Positions 12,535-24,790 are shown, counted from the first letter of the stretch. The stretch is 64,000 bases of DNA from Vespula vulgaris (GCF_905475345.1 NC_066588.1:1409501-1473500); one strand, 5' to 3'. The notes: a model not told the origin generated them from the letters alone. Numbers and translations: made by a program.

Positions 12535-12777
12535 AAGAGAGTATGGTGCGATGAGAATAGTGGGGATGAACGCGGCCTGACGGGGCCCTTCGTGTACTAC
12601 GGGAGGGGGTCGATCCTGGACCACCCAAGTCGAAACTCACTATAGTCTCTTCACCGCGACTACGTTGCTCCTTCCTTCCTTCCTTCTTTTGCTGAAGAAG
12701 GATGATTCCCCGTTGAGACGGTGGAACGTCGAGCTTGTCAATCCTTCGATAAAAATCCTTCTGAATCGCTCGAATCT

Positions 12778-12792
12778 TTCTCTTTCTCTTTC

Positions 12793-12837
<45 letters not shown>

Positions 12838-12838
12838 T

Positions 12839-12877
<39 letters not shown>
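12778..12877. repeat. Compound (CT)n to (CTGT)n microsatellite
   Basis: CT array (12790-12832) changing to about ten TGTC units (12837-12876). Confidence 0.96.
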
Positions 12878-12881
<4 letters not shown>

Positions 12882-13199
12882 TCGATCTATTCATTCATCG
12901 ATTAATTTAATTGGTCCTTTAACAATGTTTTCTTTCTTTGTTTCTTCATTTTCTTTTTCTTTTCTCTTTCTTCCTTTCTTTCTTTGTTTCTTTCTTGTTA
13001 ACGTATTATTATAAATCATTCAGATATTATTTTTAATATTTCGTGGGATGATATAAAAGAAAGAGAAAAAATTCCATGTTGGATATGTAAGATTATTGCC
13101 TACTGATTTTGAAAGTAGTTAAGTGTTATTCCTTTCTTCTTTATTTACCTTTTATATCATTTTTTTAACGCAGAGACCAAGACGTAAAGAACGAAGAAT

Positions 13200-13680
13200 T
13201 TGTACGCTCGATCGAGGAAAATAGAAAAAGACGAAAAAGAAGAAGAAGAAGGAAAAGAAGAAGAAGGGAAGAAAAAATAAATGAAAAAGGAAAAAGCGGT
13301 AAGATAACGCTTTGCTGGTTGTGGTGGCATAAGAAAATGGTGGCGAGTAAACCGAGAAAGGTCGAGTCCTCGTCGCGACCCCCGGGTTCATTAAAAAGTC
13401 TTCCAGTTTGTTGTCGGTGTTTACTGAAAAAAAAAAGAAACAAAAAAAAATAAAAAAAGAGAGAGAAAGAAAGAGAGAGAGAAAAGAAAAAAAAACAAAA
13501 CAAAACAAAACGAGACAAAAAAGAAGAGAAAGAAGAGAGAGAGAGAGAAAGAAAGAAAAAGAAAAAAAAGAGAAAAAGGAAAAAGAAAAGAAATAAACTA
13601 AAAAAAGAAGAAACAAGAAACAAAAAAAAGGTAAAGAAAAAAGAAAGAAAAGAAGAAAGAAAAAGACGAGAAATAAAAAT
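13200..13680. repeat. Long A/G-only imperfect tract region
   Basis: GAAAAAGAAGAAG, AAACAAAAC and GAGAGAAAG sequence, interrupted by a 140-bp complex island (13300-13410). The minus strand keeps overlapping frames of 154 and 181 codons open, mostly Phe/Ser/Leu; I do not annotate these. Confidence 0.9.
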
Positions 13681-14035
13681 GGCAGGACCCGGTGGAGAAG
13701 CCGAGTACACGAGGCGAGCCGTTTCTGCGAGCTGAAATACGGTTATGGACGAATCGCGTGATTAATACGTACGAGAGTGGACGCACGCACATATATATTC
13801 ACAGAGACAAATACATACACACGTATGTGTAAAGAAAGAGAGAGAAAGAGAAGAAGAAAGAGAGAGAGAAGATTGCGAACGAACGAGAAGCAAGCACGTA
13901 TGAGCTACCACATGCGAGAGACCGACGAAGCGAGAATCTTCCTACCGGCGGCAACGCCGGCAACCAGCATCCGTGAGAGAGATATTTCATTCCACAGTGT
14001 CTCTCTTTTCACCTCCTCTTCGCGTACTCGCTTAT

Positions 14036-14084
14036 CTCCTCCTCCTCGTCGTCGTCTTCGTCGTCGTCTTCGTCGTCGTTGTCT

Positions 14085-14116
<32 letters not shown>

Positions 14117-14143
14117 GTCATCGTCGTCGTATTCGTCGTCGTC
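14036..14143. repeat. (CGT)n-type trinucleotide tract
   Basis: CGTCGTCTT units; reads poly-Arg or poly-Ser on plus. Rich in CpG. Confidence 0.94.
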
Positions 14144-14210
14144 TCTTAAGGGTTGTCAGCCTTCGAGGCATTCACCGAGTTACCAAGCCAATAATCATCT
14201 TCACGAATTT

Positions 14211-14293
14211 TGCTTACTTACTTACTTACTTACTTACTTGCTTATTTACTTGCTCGCTGGCTTGCTGGCTTGCTTGCTTGCTTGCTTGCTTGT
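14211..14293. repeat. (CTTA)n changing to (CTTG)n tetranucleotide array
   Basis: About seven CTTA units, transitional CTCGCTGG units, then six CTTG units. Confidence 0.95.
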
Positions 14294-15056
14294 TTCTGAT
14301 TGGCTTCTGATCGGCAACGTAAGTTCTGCTCTATCTCTCAATTTTTTTTATAGTTTCTTTCTATTCCATCTTTCTATTTTTTCTTTCCTTTGTTTCTTCT
14401 TTTTCTTCTTTTTATTTCTTTTTCTTTTTTTTTTTTATAGCTTATCACTCAAAAGTCATCCGGACGAAGTGGTCTTTCTTCTCATTTTGTTTCTTACGTT
14501 CTTTTTTCTTTTTCATTATCATTTACTTAAGTGATTCAAACGTATTTATGTTGAATTAGTTAGTAATTAATTCGATATAAAAAATTATTTCGACGAAATG
14601 ATTTTTCTGTTCCTACTTTACTTTATTTTATCTTTTTGTTCGTTATCATTTATTTAAAGTAATTAGAACGATATTTATATTGAATTGATGAACGATTAAT
14701 CAATCGCGAGCAATTTTGACGGAGGATAATAAAGTACGTGTTAAATAGAGGATTAAATATTTCAATTTTCTAAACAGGCAGAGCAAAAATCTAGATCGGA
14801 CGAAATCAAAAATGAAGAAAGGATCTCAACGAGCGATACATTTGCGAAGAGGTTCAAAGAGGCCTTCTGGTCTTTGGTGTTTATAAGTCACCGAACGCAA
14901 AACAACGTATCGCAAATGTAGACGCAACGATCCCATACGCGAGATTCCATATTCCGCTCACGTAGGGTGGCTAGTTTATTCAAAGCCGCACGGCGGACGG
15001 CTGGAAAATCCAATTAGTTCTACCCGCTCGTCATTCCGAGGCTCTTCAAGAAAAGA

Positions 15057-15104
<48 letters not shown>

Positions 15105-15203
15105 GAAAGGTATCCCTGTAGCTCGCCGATCTTGTAGCTGATTCTTTTTATATCCATCATGTTATAAAGATACACATCGTCGATACGTGCCAACCAGCAT
15201 CGG

Positions 15204-15330
15204 CAACAACAAGATCAGCAATAACAACAGCGGCAGCAACAACAACAGCAACGACAGCAGCAACAGCAGCAACAACAACAACAAGGATGATAACAACAAC
15301 AACAACAACAACAACAACAAGGAGCAACAA
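15204..15330. repeat. (CAA)n/(CAG)n trinucleotide tract
   Basis: AACAACAGCAGC units giving poly-Asn/Ser or poly-Gln on plus and poly-Leu/Val/Cys on minus. In insects such tracts are often coding, but no flanking coding sequence is recognisable. Confidence 0.93.
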
Positions 15331-15487
15331 CATCCTTCGGAAGGATCCACACACTTGGTTCAATTCCACATGCTTTCCTTCTCTGATCCAGCAGGACCTC
15401 CAAGGCACCTAACAAGGACAAACGGGTGCGAGAGACGCCCATAACTTTATTCGAGGAGCATCGTCGAAAGGTAGACGATGTCGAACG

Positions 15488-15633
15488 AAGTAGAAGTAGA
15501 AGTAGAAGAAGAAGAAGAAGAAAAAGAAGAGGAGGAGGAGGAAGAAGAAGAAGAAGAAGTAGAAGAAGATGAGAAGAAGAAAAAGAGAAGAGAAGAAGCA
15601 GAAGAAGAAGAAGAAGAAGAAGAAGAAGACGAC
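15488..15633. repeat. (GAA)n tract with GTA and GGA variants
   Basis: All period 3; gives EVEVEEEE frames on plus and SSSSFF frames on minus. Confidence 0.93.
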
Positions 15634-16015
15634 AACCGGCTTTGTGTGCTTCTCCACGTTCCCCGTTCGAAAAGGATCTCTTGATATTCCCATCGACGAT
15701 CGGTTGCTCGATCGGTCGCCGCGCCGGCTGGTTGGCCGTTTTCGAGCTCGACCACAGAGACACGTTGGTACACATACGTGTCTACTATACAGGTACACCA
15801 CTCCTCCCGATGAGTGTTTCTCGGTTGCTCCCCTTCTCCTTTCTTCTACTGGCCGAGTACGAGTAAACGGGAAAGAGAGAGAGAGAGAGAGAGATAAGTA
15901 GTGGGGAGAGAAAAGGGCCCGGCGGATCTAAGGCCCAGCCTCGCGCGTCGGCCTAGATCGAAGCTCGGCACATCCAAGGCGCCGCCCATTTTTTTATTCC
16001 ACCTTGGAGAACAGA

Positions 16016-16055
<40 letters not shown>

Positions 16056-16417
16056 TCGAACTGTTAAGAGTAAAAAAGAAGAAAAAAAAGAAGGACAAGA
16101 AGAAAAAAAAGAAAAAACAAGATAGATGGATAGAGGTATAGTAAAAGAGATAGAGAGAGAAAGAGAGAGTAAGAGAAAAGGACGGAATTCGCGGGGCCTC
16201 AAGGCCTGTCGGAACGTGTCCGGAGTCTGTCGCGGCTACTCGTTCGTAGGTATGTCAAGAGAAGGTATACGTCGTTCGAGATAATCGACCGTCGAGCGGT
16301 CCGACGACTTACTGCGCGCCTTCGAAGATTGCCCGTTCGGCTTTTTAAAAGAGAGATGGGAGATCTTCGTCCCGACCGAAAATCCTTCCTTTAGCGCGCG
16401 AGACTCTTGTTTTCTCT

Positions 16418-16445
16418 TGTCTTTCTCTTTCTTTCTTTCTTTCCT

Positions 16446-16497
<52 letters not shown>

Positions 16498-16625
16498 TTT
16501 TTATTTATTTATTTATTTGTTCGTTTTTTTCTTCCTGTTTGCTTCTTCTGTTTTCTTCTTTTTGTTTTTTCCACTCTGTTTTTTCCTTCCTTCCTTCCTT
16601 CCTTCCTTCCTTCTTTCCTTCCTTT
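16418..16625. repeat. (CTTT)n, (TTTA)n and (CCTT)n compound array
   Basis: CTTT units at 16418-16498, TTTA at 16498-16518, and CCTT at 16583-16625. Confidence 0.95.
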
Positions 16626-16725
16626 CTTTTCTTCTTTCTTTCATTTGAATACGGTAGGTATTGGTTCATTCGGACATTTCCAGCGATAAGATTGTGCTCG
16701 GATAACAAGACGATTCGTCAGTTTA

Positions 16726-17034
16726 TTTTCTCTTCTTATATCATTTTATTCTTATATTGGTGTATATGTATGTGTGTATGTATTCTATTTATTTGTTAAG
16801 TAGGTATAATCGAAAATTTCTTCGTACAAAGAGCATAGAAAAATCGTTTTCTTCGAAAAAGTAACGTTCCTTAGATAGGTACTTTTCTCTTCCTACACCA
16901 TTTCATTCTTTTATTAATATATATATATATATATTTTTTTTTAATTTATTTATTACTTAAGTAGATATAATCGAGAATTTCTTCGTACAAAGAACCTAGA
17001 AAAATCGTTTTCTTCGAAAAAGTAAAGTTTGTAG
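16726..17034. repeat. Tandem duplication, 157-bp period
   Basis: Unit A begins at 16726 (TTTTCTCTTCTTATATCATTT) and unit B at 16883 (TTTTCTCTTCCTACACCATTT). Both have a variable TG/TA tract in the middle and end in a well-conserved block (AATTTCTTCGTACAAAGA, then ATAGAAAAATCGTTTTCTTC, then GAAAAAGTAA). Confidence 0.9.
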
Positions 17035-17144
17035 CATAGATAGATTATCCTAAGCTAGTTCGCTCGTTTAATTTCAAACGATCATCGAATAATTAAGGAA
17101 GAATGTAAGAGTACTCGATCGGAGCATCGATCTCGTAAATCCAT

Positions 17145-17145
17145 T

Positions 17146-17206
<61 letters not shown>
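17145..17206. repeat. (CT)n microsatellite
   Basis: About 28 units with one CTTT interruption. Confidence 0.96.
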
Positions 17207-17659
17207 AACATTTTCTTCTTCTTCTTAATAAAAGAAAGAAAGAGAAAGAGAAAGAAAAAAAAAGAAGAATTCTTTGACTTTAACGCTTCGCGGATACAAC
17301 GATTATTAAATTCTTTTCCCCCGGACCATTATTCTTCTCCGACCTAGCTCGAATAACAAGAAACTAGATAGTACACTTATACCTGGTCTAGCAATGAAAG
17401 AAAAGAGATGGGAAAACGGGAGGAGAGAAGAAAAAAATGGGAGAGAAAAGAGAAAGAAAATATACGAGGTGTAGAAGAATCTAGAGCGAACACGAGTAAT
17501 CACGTTTACGTCTCTATATCACTACAACAATCCGTTCGTTTCTTCGAAAGAGAGAAAATAAGAAAGGAATTCGCTCATTAGAGGATGATCTCTCGATGTT
17601 CTACAAAAACAAGAAAAATCGATTTTTCATTGATTCCAACGAGAATACACACTAACATA

Positions 17660-17668
17660 TATACATAT

Positions 17669-17711
<43 letters not shown>
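17660..17711. repeat. (TA)n microsatellite
   Basis: ACATATAACA leads into about 20 perfect TA units. Confidence 0.95.
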
Positions 17712-17713
<2 letters not shown>

Positions 17714-17968
17714 GGCCCTCACTCTTTCTCTGTCTTTCTCTTTCTCTCTTTCTCTCTCTCTCTCTCTCTTTCGAAATATCCTGCTGGCTAGTAATAATCC
17801 TTAGTTACGAAAAACGTGACTACATGTATATGTTAGCCGACTATCTATCCATCGGCACAGGGGAAGATAATTATTTCCCTTTGTGCCTGACTCGTGGGAT
17901 CCACAGGACGCCATGCGGAGAGGGGCCGTACCTCGTATAATATCGTTTTCTCCTTCCTAAATTAGGAG

Positions 17969-17990
17969 GAGCACCACCAAGATGGTGCTC
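17969..17990. repeat. Perfect 8-bp stem hairpin, 6-nt loop
   Basis: GAGCACCA-CCAAGA-TGGTGCTC, directly after a near-palindrome TCCTAAATTAGGA (17955-17967), in a GC-richer island. Confidence 0.75.
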
Positions 17991-19949
17991 GGATTTTAGC
18001 TTCGTCGAAAAAAATGCCTTCCCAGCTCGCTCGCTCACACGCTTGTTCATTCGTTCGTTCGACCAACCTTTTAATATACATGGATATGAAAAAAAAGAAA
18101 AAATATATGTGTACATGTAAAAATATATGTACGTATCTATTTGGTGAAGCTATCGTTCGAATTCACCATAGAAATGTTTCGATATAGATACTTACTTGCT
18201 TATCTATTCCTCGAGTTCTTCACCTATGCTTCTATACAATCTGCAAAAGCGTACGAGCGACTTAGATACTAGAACAAAAATAAACTCTAGGTCGTCCGAC
18301 GATCGATTAATTATCGTTCAACAAAGGATATACCACGATCGAATTTTCCTTTCTATTCTTTCCAACTTTGAAATATTAACTTCCTTGAAATTACGAATAA
18401 TCGATGTTAGAACTAAATTGAATTAGAAAACCCGACAATTATATCGATATATTAAAATATTCTTGATACATACTTGAAATAAAAAAGAGAAAAGATACAA
18501 AAGGAATAGTAAGGGAGGAAAAAAGAATTCGATAAAATCGATCGTCGTATCGTTAGGCGTCTGCATTTAATAAAAAAAAAAGAAAGAAAGAAAGAAAGAA
18601 AGAAAGCAAGAAAAAAATTGATAACTTTTCACGAAGAAAGAGAAGAAAAAGAAAAAAGGATAATACGACGAAACATAAAATAAACAAATTGAAAATTACA
18701 TAAAAAGAATTTATTGAAATCAGTCATTACGGTTTGTTGCGATAAATTAAGCATTAAATTCTCGTATGAAGCGATTTACGTTTACGTCTTAATAAAATCC
18801 CCATAGATGTTGTTATATATTCGCGTTAAGAAAATAAAATGAAACGTTCGAAAATGTTCTTAAACGCTTAATCCAGATTAAATTGTTCGTATCAATCTTC
18901 GAAATGATAAATGATAATGATTAAAAATCAAAAAAGCATGGAGTCACAATGATTCCTTTTTCTCTATCGCATTTATCAATACCGTCGCATCGGTCCGACG
19001 ATAAACTCGGTTCGCTTTTCGCCGAGTCTCGTCTCGAAGTGAAACATAGGAGGTTCAAGGTCTACAGGGCGACGAGTCTATAAAATAGAAAAGAAAGAAA
19101 GAAAGAGAGAGAGAAAGAGAAAGAGAAAGAAAAAGAGAGAGAGAGAGAGAGAGAAATATCGGAGAGGGAGATGGATAAGAAGGGAGGGGGAAAGAGAAGA
19201 GGGAGGAGAAAAACAGGGAGAAAAGAGGGACACGAATGTAACGCGCATCTGCCGTTTGCCATAAGGCGATACCAGAAAACCCTCTCGACTATTTCTATCT
19301 TTCTCTCTCTCTTTTTCTCTCTTTCTCTCTGTCTTTCTCTTTCTCTCTGTCTCTCTTTCTGTGTCTCTGTTTCTCTTTCTTTTCTCTATCTATTTCCTTC
19401 TCTCTCTTTCATTCTCTTTTCTCCGTTGGCGGGCCATAGATCGATCCTGCCCCATAGGAAAGAAGAACGCCTTCTACGACGTATGCTGCACGGCAATTCG
19501 TGCTTCGAAACGGCCACTCTTGGTCGTTCGACGATTTATATATCGCTTTGGAAAGATCGGAACGTTCTTTTTTTTCCCCTCTTCGAAAGAGGAAATGAAG
19601 AAAAGAAAAGCCGAAAAAGGAGAGAGAGAGAGGGAAAAAAAGAAAAATACCAAGATAAAGAACAAATCGTTGAAAGAAGAAACTCCTAATCGCGATCTAT
19701 ATCGAATAACCGAACAGAAAAAAATATATATATATATCTAACGAATGATTCGATCGTAAAAATGCTTAGATAAGTATCTATCCGATGGATAGAAGAAATA
19801 AAAGAAAATAAGAAACAACGAAAAAGTAAAAAAAAAAAAAGAATTGGATTTATTCAGATTTCGATAAAACGATTGGTCAACATCGTAATTCATACTTTCT
19901 TATATTCCGTGAAATAAACGATTTATTCTAATTAAAACTGTTACAAAGA

Positions 19950-19970
19950 TACCCTCTTTTGAAGAGGGTA
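19950..19970. repeat. Perfect 9-bp stem hairpin, 3-nt loop
   Basis: TACCCTCTT-TTG-AAGAGGGTA in AT-rich surroundings. Confidence 0.75.
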
Positions 19971-20404
19971 CACCAATATCCCTCGTAAACCGTACGAATT
20001 ATGCATTTCTCTCTTTCTTTCTCTCTCTCTCTCTCTGTCTATCTCTCTTTTCTTTTCTTCTCTCTTTCTTTCTCTTTTTCATTCACGATATAAGCTATAG
20101 GTAAATAAGTACGTAGAGTTATACAACGCGAGCGAACTTTAATATTATAAGGTAAGGTCTAAGGAACGTACTTAATATTCGCGAGGGAATCGTTATTCAA
20201 CGACTTTATCCGCGCTCGGATAAGAGAAAAAGAGAAACAGGGAGAGAAGAAGAAAGAAACAGAGAGAGAGAGAGAGAGAGAAAGTGTGGAACGTCGATAA
20301 ATATCGCGTCACGAGAACGCGATTATCCGCACGATTTCAAGAATCCTTCTCGATCTCGTCCCACGATGGCTACCGGTATTACGATCGAACGATATAATTG
20401 TTTT

Positions 20405-20692
20405 CTACGATCGCTTGGTGGCCGTGCAGAAAAGGCGAAGGATCTCCTTTCGTCTCTCTCTCTCTCTTTCTTTCTCTCTCTTTTTTCTCTTTATATATAT
20501 ATATGTATATATATGTATATATATTTTTCTCTTTCTCACTCGCTCTTTTATGTTCTGCGTGCTTACACGTTCGTGAGAAATTATTATCGCGGCTACGTGA
20601 ACGGCGAACCTCTCCGCTCGAGCGTAAAGCCCTTCAACGTATATACGTAAGGACCGAAAAACTATAAATTTACCTTGAGAACACGCGGCCAT
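20405..20692 (-). other. Open frame with ATG and immediate donor-like site
   Basis: ATG in a CTAATGGCCGCG context opens MAACSQ and then meets TCAAG|GTAAAT. Read through, the frame continues KFIVFRSLRIYVEGLYARAE and ends in (CT)n/(TA)n sequence (RKRKI, then YIHIYTYIYI, then RERERE). It is a candidate short first exon or a chance frame. The ATG overlaps a YY1-type ATGGCCGC word. Confidence 0.13.
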
Positions 20693-21648
20693 TAGATCGC
20701 AAAATTTTTTCGCGAGTCCTACGTAAAGGGATTATCTTCGATCAGAAAATTACCTCTTAGGAAGAAGTCGCATTGTTATGGCTATCGATCCTACGTGAAA
20801 CGTGCAAATTACGTTCGACTTTTGTTCGTATGAGGAAGTAATTGTTTGATAGAAGTAAAAAAAAGAAGAAAAGAAAGACAAAAAATTAACAAAGGAAAAG
20901 AAATTAAAGGATCTAAACGTTCGATCTAAGCGATGAAACAATTCACGAAGCAACAAATTCATTTCTTCTCCCAAAAATCGAGCGTCGATCGACGAGAGTA
21001 ATTGTTTAATGATAAGGAAAAGAAAGAAAAAAATGAAATATACAAGGAAATCTTACGTTCGATCTAAACGAATTCCTTTTTTACTGGAAGAAACAGTTTG
21101 CTCAATTTTATACAAACAAAACAGAAAAATAATGAAAACGTTTCGAATACATAAATATAAGGTATACTTCTATTTAATAAACTCGACAATCCGCCATGTT
21201 TTTTTTTTCTTTTTTTAATAACTTTTCTCTGAACTTTACAAAAATAAAAATATGCACACATTCGTGTCAAAGAAAAGTTGAAAGTTATAGATACTTAATA
21301 TATCCCATCTTATCCGTTCCGATCGGTATCACATCTTTTATTTATCGAGGTACCCGATCGGATGCTTGTGACCGAACAATCGAAGAGACCGTATCGTACG
21401 ATGGACAAGTCAGCTGACATTCGACGAACAAACCGTTAAACGGTTAACCGGGCAATTAGGAAAACGACGCGAGCGAGCGTACGTGCACGGAAACTCGAGC
21501 TCTCTTCTCTCGATATTTCGCGCGAGCTCGAATAAATTGCCTGTCAACGTGAACTTCGACGTACGTAAGTACTTACGTGTGTACGTAGGTAGATAGGTAA
21601 GTACGTAAGTACGACTCAATACATTTAACTTATGTCGAAGTATTTGTT

Positions 21649-21679
<31 letters not shown>

Positions 21680-21698
21680 TTCTCTATCTTTTTGTATT

Positions 21699-21729
<31 letters not shown>

Positions 21730-22372
21730 ATGTACATATGTATATATGTGCGCGTGCGTGTGTCCAGGAGCTCACGCATCATCACGATTGCGTAAGAAGC
21801 GTCAACGAGTTCGTCGAGGTTCGTTAACTCTCAATTTTCTACTCTGCTCTTTGCTTCCGATCGTTTTGCGTGTCTCTTCCTATCTTATTAATCATTTTGA
21901 ATATACCTTGTACACTCGTTTCAGATCAAATCTTCTTTTTTTCTCTCTTTTTTTTTTCCCCCCTTTTCAATAAAAACATATAATATATGCTACAGCTAGT
22001 ATATTTTTTATGTTACTAATGATGTGTGCGTTGACGGAGATATTAAAAATAATATAAGCGTATAGTGGTTATATAACGATTAATGTATCTTCATATGTAT
22101 TTAAAAATAAATATATAGGTATATTATTTTTCTCATTCGTCACGTTATCATTCAGAAACTCCAATCATAATAAAATATGAAAAAAAGTTATCTAACTATT
22201 TCGTAGCAATAACTATTACGTATCATTAGGTATTACATAGTTACAGAGAAAATTACCAATCGAACGAGATAGGACGATCATCAAAATACCAAACATTTCA
22301 TCCTATCGATGTTTATCGATCCTGATATCAAGATTTACACTTATACTTCTAGAAAAGCCTTCTCAAAGCCAG

Positions 22373-22378
<6 letters not shown>

Positions 22379-22425
<47 letters not shown>
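22379..22425. repeat. (CT)n microsatellite
   Basis: About 23 perfect units. Confidence 0.97.
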
Positions 22426-22427
<2 letters not shown>

Positions 22428-22733
22428 TATTCTTTTTTATCATTCAATTTAATCGTGCGTAAAAAGCACGAGGAATCGAAAAGATTCAAGAAACGTGTAA
22501 TCGACTCTCTTCCCGTTCTGGTCACGAGTATATATCGTAAATACATACCTACATACATACACGTATTGAGAAGAGAAAACAAAAGCACGACTCGCAAAGC
22601 AGTTAGCCGTGCGACGTAAAGACAAATCGGGTAAACGGTCGATTGCAAAAAACGAACTACGCCATGCGGTTACGAAGACAGCAAGAGAGAGAGAGAGAGA
22701 GAGGGAGAGAGAAAGAGGGAAAGAAAGAGAAAA

Positions 22734-22779
<46 letters not shown>
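22734..22779. repeat. (TA)n microsatellite
   Basis: About 22 units, preceded by a GA tract (22684-22733). Confidence 0.96.
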
Positions 22780-22781
<2 letters not shown>

Positions 22782-23026
22782 ACAAGGGATGACTAAAGAA
22801 GAAGGGAGAGAAACGAAGGAAGAAAAGAAGAAGAAACTGAAGGTTCGCGTGCGGAGGATCGGTCATGCTCCTAAAAGAGAGTGAGAGAATGATAGAGAAA
22901 GAGAGAAAGAAAAAGAGAGAGAGAGAGAGCATCCGCTTCTTGATGAAATTAGCGGTTAGGCATTTCTCGCGACAAAAACTAATGGCTTTCGCGCTAGGCA
23001 CTCGAGATTAATTAACGAAGCGACCG

Positions 23027-23037
23027 AAAATGGCGGC
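23027..23037 (+). promoter_or_regulatory. YY1/Pleiohomeotic consensus word
   Basis: AAAATGGCGGC, 40 bp before a (GA)n tract at 23079-23115; (GA)n supplies GAGAG words recognised by GAGA-factor type proteins. Confidence 0.3.
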
Positions 23038-23077
23038 GATGCGTGCGCCTTTTCTGAGTTCTCATTCGACGTCGTTG

Positions 23078-23119
<42 letters not shown>

Positions 23120-23359
23120 GAAGAATGGAGAAGGACAAAAGTTAGCGATTTCTTCTCTCGTTCCTCGTCGTACCGAGAGGAATCCGATCCGAAGAGATCT
23201 CGTTGGACCGTTTCTTACCGACGCAAAAATGATTGCTAACGTCGAGTGAGAGAGATAGAAAAAGAGAGATAAAGAGAGAAAGACAAAAATTCGTGATTCG
23301 AAAGGTCGATGACGATCTCTTCCGAAAGAAGGGATACGTGATTATCTTCGTATTCTTAC

Positions 23360-23636
23360 CGATCAGCATCAAGAGGATAACGATTAAACGATAATTACAT
23401 GCCGTCAAAATCCTGAGAAATGACAAAAGAAAAAAGAATCGAAGCGTACGACGATGACGACTAAACGTCGCCCGTCGGGTCCGGGTTTTCGAAGGAAGAC
23501 GTAGGCGAGTGACAACTTGACGGACATTAACGATGATCCATGATGGATCTTCTGTGATTTCGATCGGCCGATATCGATGCATCGAGAGGCATTCGATCGA
23601 GCCTTTCTCGTCGAGCCTTCTTATGGTTCTTTTCAT
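23360..23636 (-). CDS. Candidate first coding exon with a membrane segment
   Basis: An ATG frame of 92 codons plus 1 nt, free of simple repeats, ending exactly at a strong donor (ATCG|GTAAGA at 23360/23359). The N-terminal half is hydrophilic and Arg-rich (MKRTIRRLDEKGSIE; later TRTRRATFSRHRR). Residues about 65-92 are hydrophobic (RFFFLLSFLR, then LIVILLMLI), as in a signal anchor. The frame also reads on through the donor into CT-rich sequence to 23142, where it stops. No next exon was found. Family unknown. Confidence 0.27.
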
Positions 23637-23688
23637 TTCCAAGGAGTCATACAAGAATCAGAAAAGGAAAGGGAGGGAGTGGGAGAGA

Positions 23689-23737
<49 letters not shown>

Positions 23738-23959
23738 GATTTTATTTTACGGAAGCTCCGATAGAATATTTTATCCAATGAGAAAAAGAAACTATATACT
23801 CTTATATGTATCCATGTATATATGTATAGATTTTTATTTACTCGTACCGTTAATTTATCAAATAAAAACTAGAATGTACATAAACATCAAGGTATACTGT
23901 TAAAAGAGAAGAGATCGGGAAATTTTATATAAAATAAAGATAGAGATAGAAATAGAAAT

Positions 23960-24002
<43 letters not shown>

Positions 24003-24271
24003 GAGAGAGGAAGAGAAAGAGATAAGTAGATAGATAAGTGAAAGGGCAAGAAGATACATAAGTACATAGGTCGGCTTTTAGCAAAGAGAGAACTCATATC
24101 TACGTTTTCCTTCGCCATAAGCATTTCGAACGCGTCTCGAAGGCGACTCGCCACCCCCGGCCGTCTATTCTTACCCGTCTTGAGAAGTACTCGAGGAGTC
24201 CTCTCTATTTCTCTCTCTCTCTCTCTCTCCCTCTTTCTCTCTCTCTCTTTCGAAGAAAAGGAGAAGGAAGA

Positions 24272-24306
24272 AGTACAAGTACGAGTACGAGTACGAGTAC
24301 GAGTAT
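24272..24306. repeat. (GTACGA)n hexanucleotide array
   Basis: Six units of (A/G)AGTAC, each with a GTAC palindrome. Confidence 0.93.
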
Positions 24307-24367
24307 TTGCGGTACCTAATCGGTAATCTTATACGTTTGACCGGAGATACAGCTGGGTGAATAGGCT

Positions 24368-24368
<1 letters not shown>

Positions 24369-24408
<40 letters not shown>

Positions 24409-24455
24409 TCTTTCTTTCTTTCTTTCTATCTCTTTCTTTCTCTTTCTCTCTTTCT
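24369..24455. repeat. (CT)n to (CTTT)n tract
   Basis: About 15 CT units then CTTT units. Confidence 0.94.
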
Positions 24456-24722
24456 CATAGCTTTCGCGCTATAAGCGGAGCGCTTCGGAACGCACGCGCG
24501 TCCGGATGATGAAACGGTGCACTCCGGGGCAATTTGACTTACGACATTTTGAAAGCGAGCCGACCGATCGTAGGCGTGTGTTGAAACGTTGGGATGTCGG
24601 ACGGGTTTTGCGTGGGCCCTAGCATATTACATCTGGCCAGGTACGCGGGGCCTTATGATGGACGAGACAGGTGATTATGCGTGTGGAAACCACCATGCGA
24701 GGTGTTCACCATCTCTCGATTC

Positions 24723-24728
24723 TCTCTT

Positions 24729-24780
<52 letters not shown>

Positions 24781-24790
24781 CCTCTTTCTC
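24723..24790. repeat. (CT)n microsatellite
   Basis: About 25 CT units plus CTTTC. Confidence 0.95.

Larger units (their letters stand above)
18060..22370. other. No gene supported: AT-rich DNA with GA/CT tracts
   Basis: Repeat tracts at 18580-18605, 19095-19155, 19300-19420, 20010-20080 and 21650-21720. Complex islands at 18950-19060, 20280-20450 and 21330-21570 show no convincing frame except the weak one at 20405-20692. Confidence 0.55.

Noticed and set aside
13152..13710. Overlapping 154- and 181-codon minus-strand frames
   Set aside because: Made almost entirely of Phe/Ser/Leu from an A/G-rich tract; no complex domain.
15157..15801. Several 80-186 codon frames on both strands (poly-Leu, poly-Asn, poly-Glu, poly-Ser)
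   Set aside because: They result from (CAA)n and (GAA)n arrays that lack stops in every frame.
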